Below, one piece after another: positions 26,097-33,768 of a DNA stretch of 41,966 nt. A program made the translations under genes and the position numbers. Under the pieces are notes generated by a model. It had not been told where the DNA came from and made no database searches. It was given only the letters and a program-made list of their open reading frames with translations. Origin of the DNA: a virus; the IMG/VR virus record IMGVR_UViG_3300026221_000042, positions 1-41,966 of that record; one strand, written 5' to 3'. Numbering within the stretch: position 1 is the first letter of the stretch; each line of letters begins with the position of its first letter.

Positions 26097-26414
26097 ATGA
26101 AGAAAATTATCTTTGTAGCACTAATGTTAGCCAGCTTCTCAAGCGCGGCTGCCTATGAAAATTGCAGAGTGGCTAACGGATCTGTAATGAGCTGTGCCGG
26201 CTGGGCTCAGTCAGGCTCTGAACCCGTGCTACAAGCTGATGGCTCTTATCACGAATGCACTATAAGTAATGGGCAAGTAACCAGCTGTAGAGGATGGTAT
26301 CAGGGATCAGCCGCCATTATGCGAGATGGTAGTTACCACAGTTGTTCAATATCAAACGGACAAGTAATGAGTTGCGGTCCCTGGTACCAGGGTGATGCAA
26401 TCATCGGACGTTGA
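26097..26414 (+). CDS. Secreted protein with three Cys-pair repeats
   Basis: 105 residues with a clear signal peptide (MKKIIFVALMLASFSSAAA, cleavage near residue 19). The mature part is three tandem units of about 30 residues, each with Cys, nine residues, Cys around NGxVxSC and a following GWxQG/WYQG: C23/C33, C54/C64 and C83/C93. Each pair could form one disulfide in the periplasm. DGSYH joins the units. It is read opposite to the late operon and has its own terminator, so it could be expressed in the lysogen. Family and function are unknown to me. GGA lies 6 bases before the ATG. Confidence 0.85.
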   Translation: MKKIIFVALMLASFSSAAAYENCRVANGSVMSCAGWAQSGSEPVLQADGSYHECTISNGQVTSCRGWYQGSAAIMRDGSYHSCSISNGQVMSCGPWYQGDAIIGR

Positions 26415-26462
26415 AACGAAGAAACCTTATCGCTGTTGCTGCCTTCCACGAATTGAGGGCAT

Positions 26463-26488
26463 AAAAAAAGGCCGCCCACAGGCAGCCC
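26463..26488 (-). terminator. Intrinsic terminator, leftward
   Basis: On the minus strand GGCTGCC-TGTG-GGCGGCC is followed by seven T. It protects the + strand cassette from leftward transcription coming from the methyltransferase gene. Confidence 0.82.
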
Positions 26489-26572
26489 TTAATTTAACTT
26501 AAAAAATGCTTAAATATTACCCACAAAAGATGTATGGTTTTATTTTCCCTGGTGTTGGCCGAAGATTGGCTG

Positions 26573-26609
26573 CCTCATCTTCTGTTCGATGCAGAGGTGA
26601 GGTTTTTTT
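26573..26609 (+). terminator. Intrinsic terminator ending cassette 2
   Basis: CCTCATCTTCTG pairs with CAGAGGTGAGG (one bulge, one G-T pair), then seven T. Sequence before it (TGTTGGCC..., and an AATTT-ACTTAAAAAAT block about 60-100 bases upstream) parallels that before the terminator at 25861. Confidence 0.82.
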
Positions 26610-26649
26610 GGCCACATATTAGCAAAAAAAAGATAGAACTCAATAGCTC

Positions 26650-27693
26650 TCAGTTTTTCGAGAATATTTCTTCCAACGTCTGATTATAACGTTCCTCTTC
26701 GAGTTCCACGCCCAGCGCGAAACGGCCCAGCTTGATTGCTTCTTTTATCGTGGAACCAGATCCCATGAAAAAATCAGCAACTACATCGCCCGGTCGGCTG
26801 CTGGCGTTGATGATGTCTCTCATCATCTCTGCAGGCTTTTCACACGGATGTTTGCTGGCATAATACGGGACAGACTTATAGGTCCATACGTCGGTAAACG
26901 GCACTGCTGACGAAACGGTGAATGGCCGGCGCAATCGCTTATGTTCATCAACCAGCTCCGCATACTGGCGAGATAGGGAATGATATTCCTCAATCAGTTG
27001 GTGGTGAGGATGGTCCAACTCTTGCCGGGTGTGTTTTTCCCGCGCTACCTGCTCAAATAACCCCTGAAGCGCTAAATAGTCTATCTCACTCGGTAATTGC
27101 CACTGGCTTTCACTGAACCAGTGCGAGGCCATCTGTTTACCGGTTGCCTGGTGAATCTCTTTCGACGTGATCCCCAACGCTTTACGGGCATTGCTGAAGT
27201 AGTCCACTAGCGGTTTGAGAGTGTTTTTGCGCTGTTCCTGGCACTTCACGGAATAACTTGATGCCTTTCCGTTATACGGCCCGCTGTAATGCTCAGCGAA
27301 GAGGATCCGTTCAGTGGCCGGGAAATATGCCCTCAAGTCTTCTTTGTGCTGCCGGTTCCAAGGCCCGGAAGGTTTGGCCCAGATGATATGATTGAGGATT
27401 CTAAAGCGCTCACGCATAAGCAGCTCTGTGTCAGCCGCTAATCGTGACCCACAAAAAACATACAGGCTGCCTGAGGGTTTGATTACCCGCCAAAATTCCG
27501 CAAACATCTCATCTAGCCAGGCAAGGTACGCTGATTCGTCTGGCCACTGATTGTCCCACTTACATGGCTTAACCCTGAAATACGGGGGATCCGTTGCTAT
27601 CAGGTCAATGCAGTCATCAGGCAAGGTTTTGATGTATTGGAGTGAGTCAGCACAAATTAAATTTATACTGTTTAAATTCACAGTGTTTTTCAT
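26650..27693 (-). CDS. DNA methyltransferase (beta class, N6A or N4C)
   Basis: 347 residues. The catalytic motif DPPY is at residues 35-38 and the AdoMet-binding motif near the C-terminus reads ADFFMGSGST (about 310), so motif IV precedes motif I as in beta-class enzymes. The roughly 130 residues between (about 150-285), with HxxLIEEYHSLSRQY coiled-coil character, would be the target-recognition part. No restriction partner lies beside it, so it is an orphan methylase, perhaps protecting phage DNA from host restriction. It lies between the tRNAs and the lysis/cargo region, on the late strand. The recognition sequence cannot be read from here. Confidence 0.9.
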   Translation of the reverse strand: MKNTVNLNSINLICADSLQYIKTLPDDCIDLIATDPPYFRVKPCKWDNQWPDESAYLAWLDEMFAEFWRVIKPSGSLYVFCGSRLAADTELLMRERFRILNHIIWAKPSGPWNRQHKEDLRAYFPATERILFAEHYSGPYNGKASSYSVKCQEQRKNTLKPLVDYFSNARKALGITSKEIHQATGKQMASHWFSESQWQLPSEIDYLALQGLFEQVAREKHTRQELDHPHHQLIEEYHSLSRQYAELVDEHKRLRRPFTVSSAVPFTDVWTYKSVPYYASKHPCEKPAEMMRDIINASSRPGDVVADFFMGSGSTIKEAIKLGRFALGVELEEERYNQTLEEIFSKN

Positions 27694-27836
27694 GGATCAG
27701 AGACGCCCTTTTTGATAGGCTCCATTTGCTGTGTGCACATCAGCAATGGGCCTCGGTTCGCTCGTGACCAACTAACGGGTGAATGGCGTGCACGATGTTA
27801 TCAGCATCATGTACGCCGCCCATTCCACAAACACTT

Positions 27837-27866
27837 AAGCCCTGGCAGATGCCGGGGCTTTTCTTT
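27837..27866 (+). terminator. Rightward intrinsic terminator
   Basis: AAGCCCTGGC-AGAT-GCCGGGGCTT (10 bp, one G-T pair) followed by TTCTTT. No + strand gene lies directly upstream, so its purpose may be to stop antisense transcription. Confidence 0.7.
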
Positions 27867-27870
27867 AAAT

Positions 27871-27894
27871 TAAAATAAGCCGCCATCTGGCAGC
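27871..27894 (-). terminator. Leftward intrinsic terminator after the tRNA genes (second)
   Basis: On the minus strand GCTGCC-AGAT-GGCGGC is followed by TTATTTTA. Confidence 0.68.
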
Positions 27895-27902
27895 CCTTAA
27901 AA

Positions 27903-27928
27903 CGAGAAAACCCGCACAAGGCGGGCTT
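27903..27928 (-). terminator. Leftward intrinsic terminator after the tRNA genes (first)
   Basis: On the minus strand GCCCGC-CTTGT-GCGGGT is followed by TTTCTCGTT. It is the first hairpin past the tRNA-Gly gene. Confidence 0.75.
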
Positions 27929-28061
27929 CGGTTTACATTCGGCTGAGCGCTGAAAGCTTGGGGATCGATAGTGCGTATCAAAATAAATTCCCAACGCCCA
28001 TGTGGATGTGCTTTCCAATCACTCCGGGTTATCCCATCTTTGCCAACTGAAAAGTATTGTT

Positions 28062-28136
<75 letters not shown>

Positions 28137-28138
28137 AT

Positions 28139-28215
28139 TGGCCCGCCACCGAGGCCTCGAACCTCGCTCCTACAACATAAAGGTTATTGGCTCTAACCAA
28201 CTGAGCTAGCGGCGG
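28139..28215 (-). tRNA. tRNA-like gene with abnormal anticodon arm
   Basis: 77 bases with an encoded CCA. Acceptor stem CCGCCGC/GTGGCGG, D arm GCTC-AGTTGGTTA-GAGC and T arm CGAGG-TTCGAGG-CCTCG are all good. The anticodon arm pairs only if base 26 is absent: CAATA-ACCTTTA-TGTTG. That loop has C, not T, at position 33, and the formal anticodon would be CTT (Lys). In the standard register the stem has three mismatches. The anticodon is therefore uncertain and the gene may be degenerate. Confidence 0.75.
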
Positions 28216-28918
28216 TATATAAAATCTTGCTGTGCTTGCATCATCTGGCGGTGCGCAGAGCGAAGAAGAGAAATGTTACGCTTCTAAATTGACTCTCACA
28301 ACCCTGATGTCTGAACTTTACATTACTATATTAATCTTGCACTTATAGAAAATACGCAAACCTAATTGCTACACTCTCACAGTGGCCGCGCTCATGTCCT
28401 TGAGTTGCTGTCGCATCATGCCGCTGATAACCGGTGCGCGTCTGGCTGTCGCACTGCTCTACCGGGGCTAATTCCCTTATTAACCCTCACACGGATAGCT
28501 AATCCTGCTCGCCATTACGCGACTCGGGGCAGCATCATTACTGCTGCATTGGCTGACGCCTGCGGTCTATCCGTTTACTGGTGCATTTTTCTAACCTCCA
28601 GAAACGACAAAACCCCGCCGGAGCGAGGTTCTGAGATTGTCTAAGCTTTGTGACTACGTGACCACTCTTAACACACTACAAGGTTTTTTGCGGACCGCGT
28701 GAGATTTTTTTGTTGAGCCTGTAACAATACCTAGTTAAAGTAATGCAACTCTTTGAAAGCACAAAATAATAAGCTTTATTCTTATAACTCTTTGTTTTAT
28801 TTATACTTAGCACCATGGAAATTAGGTGGGAAGATAATAGTATCGAAATGTTACTATTTCTTTATTTGAATTAATTTGATTGCTCGTCAGAAGACAAAGC
28901 ACTCTGTGTGGTACTTAC
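28216..28918. other. Long gap with possible late promoter and a doubtful ORF
   Basis: About 700 bases without a firm gene. The late promoter for the leftward genes is expected here, upstream of the tRNAs; TATAGT on the minus strand (28325-28330) is a possible -10 box, without a good -35. A + strand frame at 28366-28644 (92 codons) starts only with TTG and ends in a terminator hairpin; I doubt it. The right third (28730-28880) is very AT-rich and must contain the promoter of the + strand operon; TTGAAA (28753-28758) and TATTCT 18 bases on are one candidate pair. Confidence 0.45.
28607..28630 (-). terminator. Leftward terminator-like hairpin
   Basis: On the minus strand AACCTCGC-TCCG-GCGGGGTT (one mismatch) is followed by TTGTCGTTT. 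It could end leftward transcripts coming from Q, ahead of the tRNAs. Confidence 0.6.
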
Positions 28919-29332
28919 ATGACAAACACAGCACAAAAAGTTATGCCTCAATGGCCTGATTTCCCTGATGGCATTCCGCCGGATGGAGCACATGCGCCTG
29001 CTGGTGACTACTACCGCATAACTAACAAACAACAACCCAGCGCAAAATGTTGTGCAAGCGACTATCAGAAAAACCCCCATACACTGGATGAACGTACAGG
29101 TTTAGAGTATATTTGCTCTTACGGGATCTCAATTCAAAATACCCTTGAAGGCGCACGTGAAACCGTTGGAAGGTTTAGGAATGCAACGCGCAAGAGATTT
29201 ATTGCGAAAGGCTCTTTGAATGAAGAAATTGGGTTAGTCAAGCAAACCTTCCAAAAAGAGTACCACCACACCCTTTGGACGTACGACGGTGTGAAAACAC
29301 ATACGTATTTCCAATTTCTAGAAGTGGCATAA
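28919..29332 (+). CDS. Unknown first gene of AT-rich accessory operon
   Basis: 137 residues from the ATG at 28919 (MTNTAQKVMPQWPDFPDGIP); a TTG start at 28880 is possible. The ribosome site is weak (GTGG). The N-terminal 45 residues are Pro/Gly-rich and probably flexible. A CC pair follows (SAKCCASDY), then helical stretches (GISIQNTLEGARETVGRFRNATRKR) and an aromatic C-terminus (YHHTLWTYDG). No membrane segment and no recognised family. It is separated from the next gene by only 2 bases, so the two products are likely made together. Codon and base use are more AT-rich than in phage structural genes, a sign of separate origin. Confidence 0.82.
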   Translation: MTNTAQKVMPQWPDFPDGIPPDGAHAPAGDYYRITNKQQPSAKCCASDYQKNPHTLDERTGLEYICSYGISIQNTLEGARETVGRFRNATRKRFIAKGSLNEEIGLVKQTFQKEYHHTLWTYDGVKTHTYFQFLEVA

Positions 29333-29334
29333 TT

Positions 29335-30639
29335 ATGAAGAAAGTTTTTATAAAATCATCGATTCATGGAGATCTGTACTTCAGATCGATCTATGATTAT
29401 TTCGATGGCCCTAAGCTTTTTTCAGTCATCTCTAGCCGTGGGAAATTTTTGCTTGTCTACTGGATAGATGAAGATGATGATGATTACACTTGGGTTGCGA
29501 TTGATATAACAAAATCTAGACTGCTCGCGCTTGAAAGAAAAGCTCTTGATATTTATAGTGCACTTAATGAAAAAGAAGATAAAACTTACTTTAAAATCTT
29601 GACGCCTTTTGATAAAAGAAAGCCAGCAACTATAGAAACCATTGTTGGTGATATATCTTCTGAAATAATAATGCCAGACCGCGGTATACATATTAGCATG
29701 GTGGAAAATCATCTTGCTGAAGTGGAGTTCAATGAAATAATTGAAGCAGGCATTTTACATGCAGATTATTCATTGCACATAGACCGACCTAAGGCAAGTA
29801 GATCTCTTATTGATTTCACTAGTATAGCTCCGATATTTGATACTCTTAATGAATTGCTAAATGATTTCATATCTTCATTCAAAATTCATGACAAATTGCT
29901 TCCTGTAAGTGGAAAGCCTGGTTCATTTATAGTTGATTTTAACTCAAGCAAATTCAATCTTATAGAAGGTAACTTGAAAGAGTTAACCAATAGAATGAAA
30001 ATGAGAGTTGCAATTGGTTCATTTATTAAAGAGAAGAAGATTCCACTGCAAGCATTGGAAAAACTATTTACGCATATTTCAAATAAAAATCTTATTATTG
30101 ATTTGAGTAATAAGAATTCTGAAGATGAGTTCTTAAAAATCAGTAAGCTTGATGCTGATTTTTATTTGAAAGAAATTAACCGCTTGTCATCACTTGATTT
30201 GAGCAGTTGGCAAGTCCCACAAGCAGACACTTTAACCAGAGTATTTAGTCTTGTAGAAAACATATGGAAAAATGGTTTTCTTGATAGGGTTGCAACTGGG
30301 CTGAGTGATCGACATATTGCATACTATGAAGATGCAGCTAATATTTTAGGTTTTATTTCAGATTCTGGGACGGTTACATCCATTGGGCAACAGATGATCT
30401 TGGCTTCAGATGACGCTAAATTATCAATTACCGCCAAGTGCTTCGAAAATAGCCACTGTGGTTGGACATGGATAATGTGGAGCGAGGTTGAAAATATTAG
30501 CCAAGTCAATCCCGATACAGCAAAAAAATTCCTTGACGAATGCGCAGTAACGCTTAGTGAAACGACTAAGCAGAGGCGTTCTAGGACATTAAAAACTTGG
30601 TGTAATTACCTCCAAGAACATTATAAGAACTGGGGTTAA
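29335..30639 (+). CDS. Unknown 434-residue protein, second gene of accessory operon
   Basis: 434 residues from the ATG at 29335, 2 bases after the previous stop. The first 90 residues (LYFRSIYDYFDGPKLFSVIS, LLVYWIDEDDDDYTWVAID) resemble DUF6575-type N-terminal domains; this is from memory and uncertain. The middle (about 100-290) is mixed and charged, with a possible coiled part (LKELTNRMKMRVAIGSF). Residues about 320-430 look like a winged helix followed by a helical end: DRHIAYYEDAANILGFISD, GTVTSIGQQMI, then CGWTWIMWSEV. That pattern occurs in regulatory or nuclease-associated domains. No catalytic motif is visible. A perfect stem-loop follows. A role in blocking other phages is inference from place, strand and composition. 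Confidence 0.85.
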   Translation: MKKVFIKSSIHGDLYFRSIYDYFDGPKLFSVISSRGKFLLVYWIDEDDDDYTWVAIDITKSRLLALERKALDIYSALNEKEDKTYFKILTPFDKRKPATIETIVGDISSEIIMPDRGIHISMVENHLAEVEFNEIIEAGILHADYSLHIDRPKASRSLIDFTSIAPIFDTLNELLNDFISSFKIHDKLLPVSGKPGSFIVDFNSSKFNLIEGNLKELTNRMKMRVAIGSFIKEKKIPLQALEKLFTHISNKNLIIDLSNKNSEDEFLKISKLDADFYLKEINRLSSLDLSSWQVPQADTLTRVFSLVENIWKNGFLDRVATGLSDRHIAYYEDAANILGFISDSGTVTSIGQQMILASDDAKLSITAKCFENSHCGWTWIMWSEVENISQVNPDTAKKFLDECAVTLSETTKQRRSRTLKTWCNYLQEHYKNWG

Positions 30640-30651
30640 TTGCAATATAGG

Positions 30652-30681
30652 AAATATACTAGGGGAGACCCTAGTATATTT
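30652..30681. terminator. Perfect 13-bp inverted repeat between operon and Q
   Basis: AAATATACTAGGG and CCCTAGTATATTT flank a GAGA tetraloop. It lies 12 bases after the + strand operon and 8 bases after the Q stop on the minus strand, so it probably terminates both converging transcripts, though T-runs are short. Confidence 0.85.
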
Positions 30682-30688
30682 ATATAAT

Positions 30689-31039
30689 TCACACCCCAGC
30701 ATTAAGACTTGATAAACATCCTTCTACAAATCCCTCGGCTAATTGTATTGATATCCTGACATTTTTTTCATCTTTCCTTAATCGCTTTGCAATCGACCGC
30801 TTCGATTGATTATAAACATAGTGCTGAATCAACAAATTGCTCTCGTCGGGTCTACGCTGCTTTAATCGAGCAACGCACCCATCAACAATTAAACCAACAT
30901 CATCGCTGCATGACAGCGCCGTTGCACCTGAAGGTGGTAACAAACCTTTGAAGCCTGCGGCTATGGAAGAAAAATCAATACCACTATTATCTCGAGCCCA
31001 AACACCCCACCGGGATAGTACTTCCTGAATATCACGCAT
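30689..31039 (-). CDS. Q: Late antiterminator Q
   Basis: 116 residues from the ATG at 31039, with GGAGAG just upstream; a GTG at 31051 is less likely. The N-terminal RDIQEVLSRWGVWARDNSG matches the phage_antitermQ family (phage 82 type), and the C-terminal half contains a helix-turn-helix-like NQSKRSIAKRLRKDEKNVR. Q would modify RNA polymerase at the late promoter so that it reads through the many hairpins in the late operon. In lambda the late promoter lies directly after Q; here the + strand operon intervenes. Confidence 0.92.
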   Translation of the reverse strand: MRDIQEVLSRWGVWARDNSGIDFSSIAAGFKGLLPPSGATALSCSDDVGLIVDGCVARLKQRRPDESNLLIQHYVYNQSKRSIAKRLRKDEKNVRISIQLAEGFVEGCLSSLNAGV

Positions 31040-31053
31040 TATTCTCTCCACAC

Positions 31054-32076
31054 TTATTTAGCTTTGCCGGTAGTGATAACACCCATCGCCAGCGCGCTAT
31101 CTATTGTCTTCAACGCCAGTACTGCCTGGCTGCCATTCTCTTCTTCCCAAGCTGACGTATTCGCGTGTAATGCGTCGTGGCACCGCCTGCACAGCGGGAT
31201 CACGAACATGTCATGCGATTTTGTTGCCATACCGCCCAGTCCGTAGCCGGTGATGTGGTGCGGGTCGTCTGCCTGGTTCCCGCAGCCGCAGCATGGCTGG
31301 CGCTTAACCCACTGCGTATAATTTGGATTTACCCAGCGGCGGCGTTTCGGTCGAAGCATGAAAGATTCCGGCGTTTCCGGGTCGATGGCCAGCGCCAGCA
31401 CCGGTTTAACCTTTTCGGCTTTCTCCACCAGGACTTCAACGGGTACCGCCTCGGGTTGAATGTCAGCCTCCCGCCCTACCGGTTTTATAGGCTCCGCTGG
31501 TTTCCAGCGCAAGGCATGGCGCGCTGCTGAATCCGGCATGACGTCGATCACCCCGGCGGTAACAGCCCACCAGCACAACTCAAAGAAACTGAGCTGGTGG
31601 CCCTGCGGTAACTTCAGCCGGTGCTGCGCGGTGTGCACTACCCATGTTGCAATATTCTGATAAGCCAGACGGTCGAGCTCCGGCAATATCATTTGCCTCA
31701 ACTTGTGTTCGTGGTGCCAGCAAAGGCGAATGGCGCTGTTGTCGTAATCAAGCATCCCCAAATTGTTATCGTGATAGCCGTCCGGCGTGTTCTCCCACTG
31801 GCAGCAAGGCATAGTTTCCAACCAGCTTTTCATGCCCCATGCACCACCAGCAGCACCGATCACACGTTCATTAGTGAAAAATCCATGAAGCCGCTCGTCA
31901 TCCACAAGAGACTGACTGACGGCAGGGATCTCGCCGATCGGGAAATCTTTCAGTTCTTCCGGCACGGTCGAAATGAGCAGACGCTGGTGGCTGAACAATC
32001 CCATAAGCGCTCTACCAGGCTTTAATATCACGATGTTTGCATCGCGCTGTGGGTAAGGCGTCAATAATGCTCTCAC
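31054..32076 (-). CDS. DUF968 protein with HNH-like domain
   Basis: 340 residues from a GTG at 32076, chosen because GGAG lies 8 bases upstream and the codon overlaps the previous stop (GTGA). The first 180 residues fit DUF968 (RALLTPYPQRD, GWWHEHKL-like CWHHEHKL, FFELCWWAV). The C-terminal part has CCGCGNQADDPHHITGYGLGG and PLCRRCHDALH, a zinc HNH-like fold shared with P1 Ref, a RecA-dependent nuclease. It is found near Q in many lambdoid phages. A recombination or nuclease role is inferred. Confidence 0.88.
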   Translation of the reverse strand: MRALLTPYPQRDANIVILKPGRALMGLFSHQRLLISTVPEELKDFPIGEIPAVSQSLVDDERLHGFFTNERVIGAAGGAWGMKSWLETMPCCQWENTPDGYHDNNLGMLDYDNSAIRLCWHHEHKLRQMILPELDRLAYQNIATWVVHTAQHRLKLPQGHQLSFFELCWWAVTAGVIDVMPDSAARHALRWKPAEPIKPVGREADIQPEAVPVEVLVEKAEKVKPVLALAIDPETPESFMLRPKRRRWVNPNYTQWVKRQPCCGCGNQADDPHHITGYGLGGMATKSHDMFVIPLCRRCHDALHANTSAWEEENGSQAVLALKTIDSALAMGVITTGKAK

Positions 32077-32255
32077 GCAGCGTTCTCCTTTTTCTGACAC
32101 AACAGGGCATCGTTTAAATCGATGAGGCTTTTAAGGAGGCTATCAGCGAATTCCTTCGCTTCCGTGTAGTCACTGGGGGATAGTTCACCCAGTGGAGAAG
32201 CGGCTTGCAGGTAACCGCGGTAGGAGGAAAGCCAGAGGTTTTGAAGTTCGTTCAC
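32073..32255 (-). CDS. Small early protein of unknown function
   Basis: 60 residues (MNELQNLWLSSYRGYLQAA, then SPSDYTEAKEFADSLL), mostly helical. Its ATG lies in the overlap with the methylase stop, and its stop overlaps the DUF968 start, so it is translationally coupled on both sides. No family recognised. Confidence 0.75.
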   Translation of the reverse strand: MNELQNLWLSSYRGYLQAASPLGELSPSDYTEAKEFADSLLKSLIDLNDALLCQKKENAA

Positions 32256-32791
32256 GCTGCCACCTCCTGCAAATAGCCGGCGCCAGTGCTGATCAGGACA
32301 TCACGCGAAACTGTGGTGAACTGGCCGCGCGGTTTAATGAATGGCCGCCAGATGATCAGCATGCTGCCCTTGCTGTTGCCGTTCTTACCCGGCTTTCCGG
32401 TACCGGCATTGATGAAGGACAGGCGGCCATCAGTGATAAAGCGAATTTCGTCTGCGGTCGTCAGCGCCAGCGAGAACCAGCCAGTTGAGGTGTCGGCCGG
32501 AAGCAGCATCACAACCGGCTGATTTTGGATGCGACACTGCGCCGCTGCCTGCTCAACCCATGGGGTGATCGCACTGTATGGCGGGTTACACCAGATAGCA
32601 CCGTAGCTCTCCCACTCAGCGGTAAGAGCATCATCGGCTTCGGTGAGGTACCGGGCACAAAGCGCGTTCTGGTGGTCGGCAGCGGCATCCAGATAAAAAC
32701 CAAACTCCAGATCCAGGGCGGTGAAAACATCAACCGGCGTCTGCCAGCGGTCTTTGTGCTCGACTGGGGTGTTACTCGCGAATTCATTCAT
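32252..32791 (-). CDS. Phage N6-adenine methyltransferase (Dam type)
   Basis: 179 residues from the ATG at 32791, which overlaps the O stop (ATGA). It fits the phage N-6-adenine methylase family: DRWQTPVDVFTALD, FYLDAAAD, and the catalytic WCNPPYS near residue 73, then LLPADTSTGWF. Family members often methylate GATC-like sites. It stands where a replication partner P would be in lambda. Confidence 0.92.
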   Translation of the reverse strand: MNEFASNTPVEHKDRWQTPVDVFTALDLEFGFYLDAAADHQNALCARYLTEADDALTAEWESYGAIWCNPPYSAITPWVEQAAAQCRIQNQPVVMLLPADTSTGWFSLALTTADEIRFITDGRLSFINAGTGKPGKNGNSKGSMLIIWRPFIKPRGQFTTVSRDVLISTGAGYLQEVAA

Positions 32792-33768
32792 GCTGTTGTC
32801 CCCTGCTGCTGGCGCTGCGCGCAGTCTTTCCAAACCCGGTTCCACGTGGTGATGGCGAAGTCACTGCGCATGCCACGAACGTTGGCCTTGCTGGCTTCTG
32901 TACAAACCTGCTTTTCCAGTTCGCTCGGCGCTTTGGTTCCCGCAATACCGCTGATGAACCGACGGTAAGCCATGTCGCGCTCCGCGGTATCTACGGACAC
33001 ATCACCGCCGCGATCCCACTTCCCATTTTTGCGGGCTGGACGGCCAGCACGACTCCAAGCGTTAGCACCTTCCAGATAGCCAGGGAATTTCGAAGGCTGG
33101 AACAGCGTGGACGGACGAAGGTATTCAGCCATGTCCAGATCGCCGCCCCACTTGGCATGCATGTAATCAACGGTCAGTTGCTGCTCTTCAACCGTGAAAC
33201 CGTCGCGCAGTCTGCCGCGGATGTTGTCTAGCGAGGATTTGCTGACCTGATAGCGTGAGCCAGTGACCTGGTTCAGGTAGTTCAGAACCTGTTTAGCCTG
33301 ATCAGTAATTTCAACCTCGCCGTCGGTCTGCGCAGCAGGCTGACAAAGGGTTTTATTATCTGATGGATCTTGTTTTGAATTTACTAACGGATCCCCCCCA
33401 GATTCTGGCGGGTGAAAACCAGTATTTTTTGCAGAATTTGATGCGTCAGATTTTGATGTGTCAGAATCTGACGGGTGAGCAGCAGCACGAAGCTTCGCAA
33501 TATTCAGCTGATACATGTTCGATGTATTGCGGTTCCCCTTCCGGCGTTGGGTGCTGGTGATCCAGCCGTCAGCCTCAAGTTTACCCAGCGTACTGCGCAC
33601 AGTACTTTCGCCGGCACCCAGCTGGCGGGCAATGGTTGTTATTGATGGCCAGCAAAAACCTTCGTCGGAACTGAAGTCAGCAAGGCGTGCCATTATGGCC
33701 ACCGCCGATATTTTCAAACCGGCAGCAGCGCAACCATCCCAGACGTATGCGGATAACTTAACGCTCAT
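32788..33768 (-). CDS. Replication protein O-like (origin binding)
   Basis: 326 residues. Residues 1-95 form a winged helix-turn-helix (ISAVAIMARLADFSSDEG, GAGESTVRSTLGKLEADGWI). Residues about 155-245 match the Phg_2220_C / conserved phage C-terminal domain (QVLNYLNQVTGSRYQ, RGRLRDGFTVEEQQL, LRPSTLFQPSKFPGYL). The linker between (about 96-125, Ser/Asp-rich) is encoded by four iterons, so the gene carries its own origin as lambda O does. GAGG precedes the ATG. No helicase loader P is present next to it; host or another protein must load DnaB. Confidence 0.88.
   Translation of the reverse strand: MSVKLSAYVWDGCAAAGLKISAVAIMARLADFSSDEGFCWPSITTIARQLGAGESTVRSTLGKLEADGWITSTQRRKGNRNTSNMYQLNIAKLRAAAHPSDSDTSKSDASNSAKNTGFHPPESGGDPLVNSKQDPSDNKTLCQPAAQTDGEVEITDQAKQVLNYLNQVTGSRYQVSKSSLDNIRGRLRDGFTVEEQQLTVDYMHAKWGGDLDMAEYLRPSTLFQPSKFPGYLEGANAWSRAGRPARKNGKWDRGGDVSVDTAERDMAYRRFISGIAGTKAPSELEKQVCTEASKANVRGMRSDFAITTWNRVWKDCAQRQQQGTTA
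33399..33476. repeat. Replication origin iterons inside O
   Basis: Four 15-base repeats of the form CAGAWTYTGRYGNGT: CAGATTCTGGCGGGT at 33399, then CAGAATTTGATGCGT, CAGATTTTGATGTGT and CAGAATCTGACGGGT in direct tandem at 33432, 33447 and 33462. The first is set 33 bases before the tandem run. Iterons within the O coding sequence are the mark of a lambda-type ori. Confidence 0.85.

Larger units (their letters stand above)
27694..28061. other. Terminator-rich gap between methyltransferase and tRNAs
   Basis: No gene seen. It contains an imperfect 13-bp inverted repeat (27785-27797 with 27805-27817), a + strand terminator and two leftward terminators described separately. The 92-residue leftward frame here (27740-28018) crosses these hairpins and is not supported. 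Confidence 0.6.

Noticed and set aside
28139-28215. Suppressor tRNA reading UAA (anticodon TTA)
   Set aside because: The TTA reading needs a loop register that breaks the anticodon stem and puts T at position 37.
28366-28644. 92-codon + strand ORF in the gap beside the tRNAs
   Set aside because: It has only TTG starts, no ribosome site, and its end is a terminator hairpin; kept only as a note in the gap entry.
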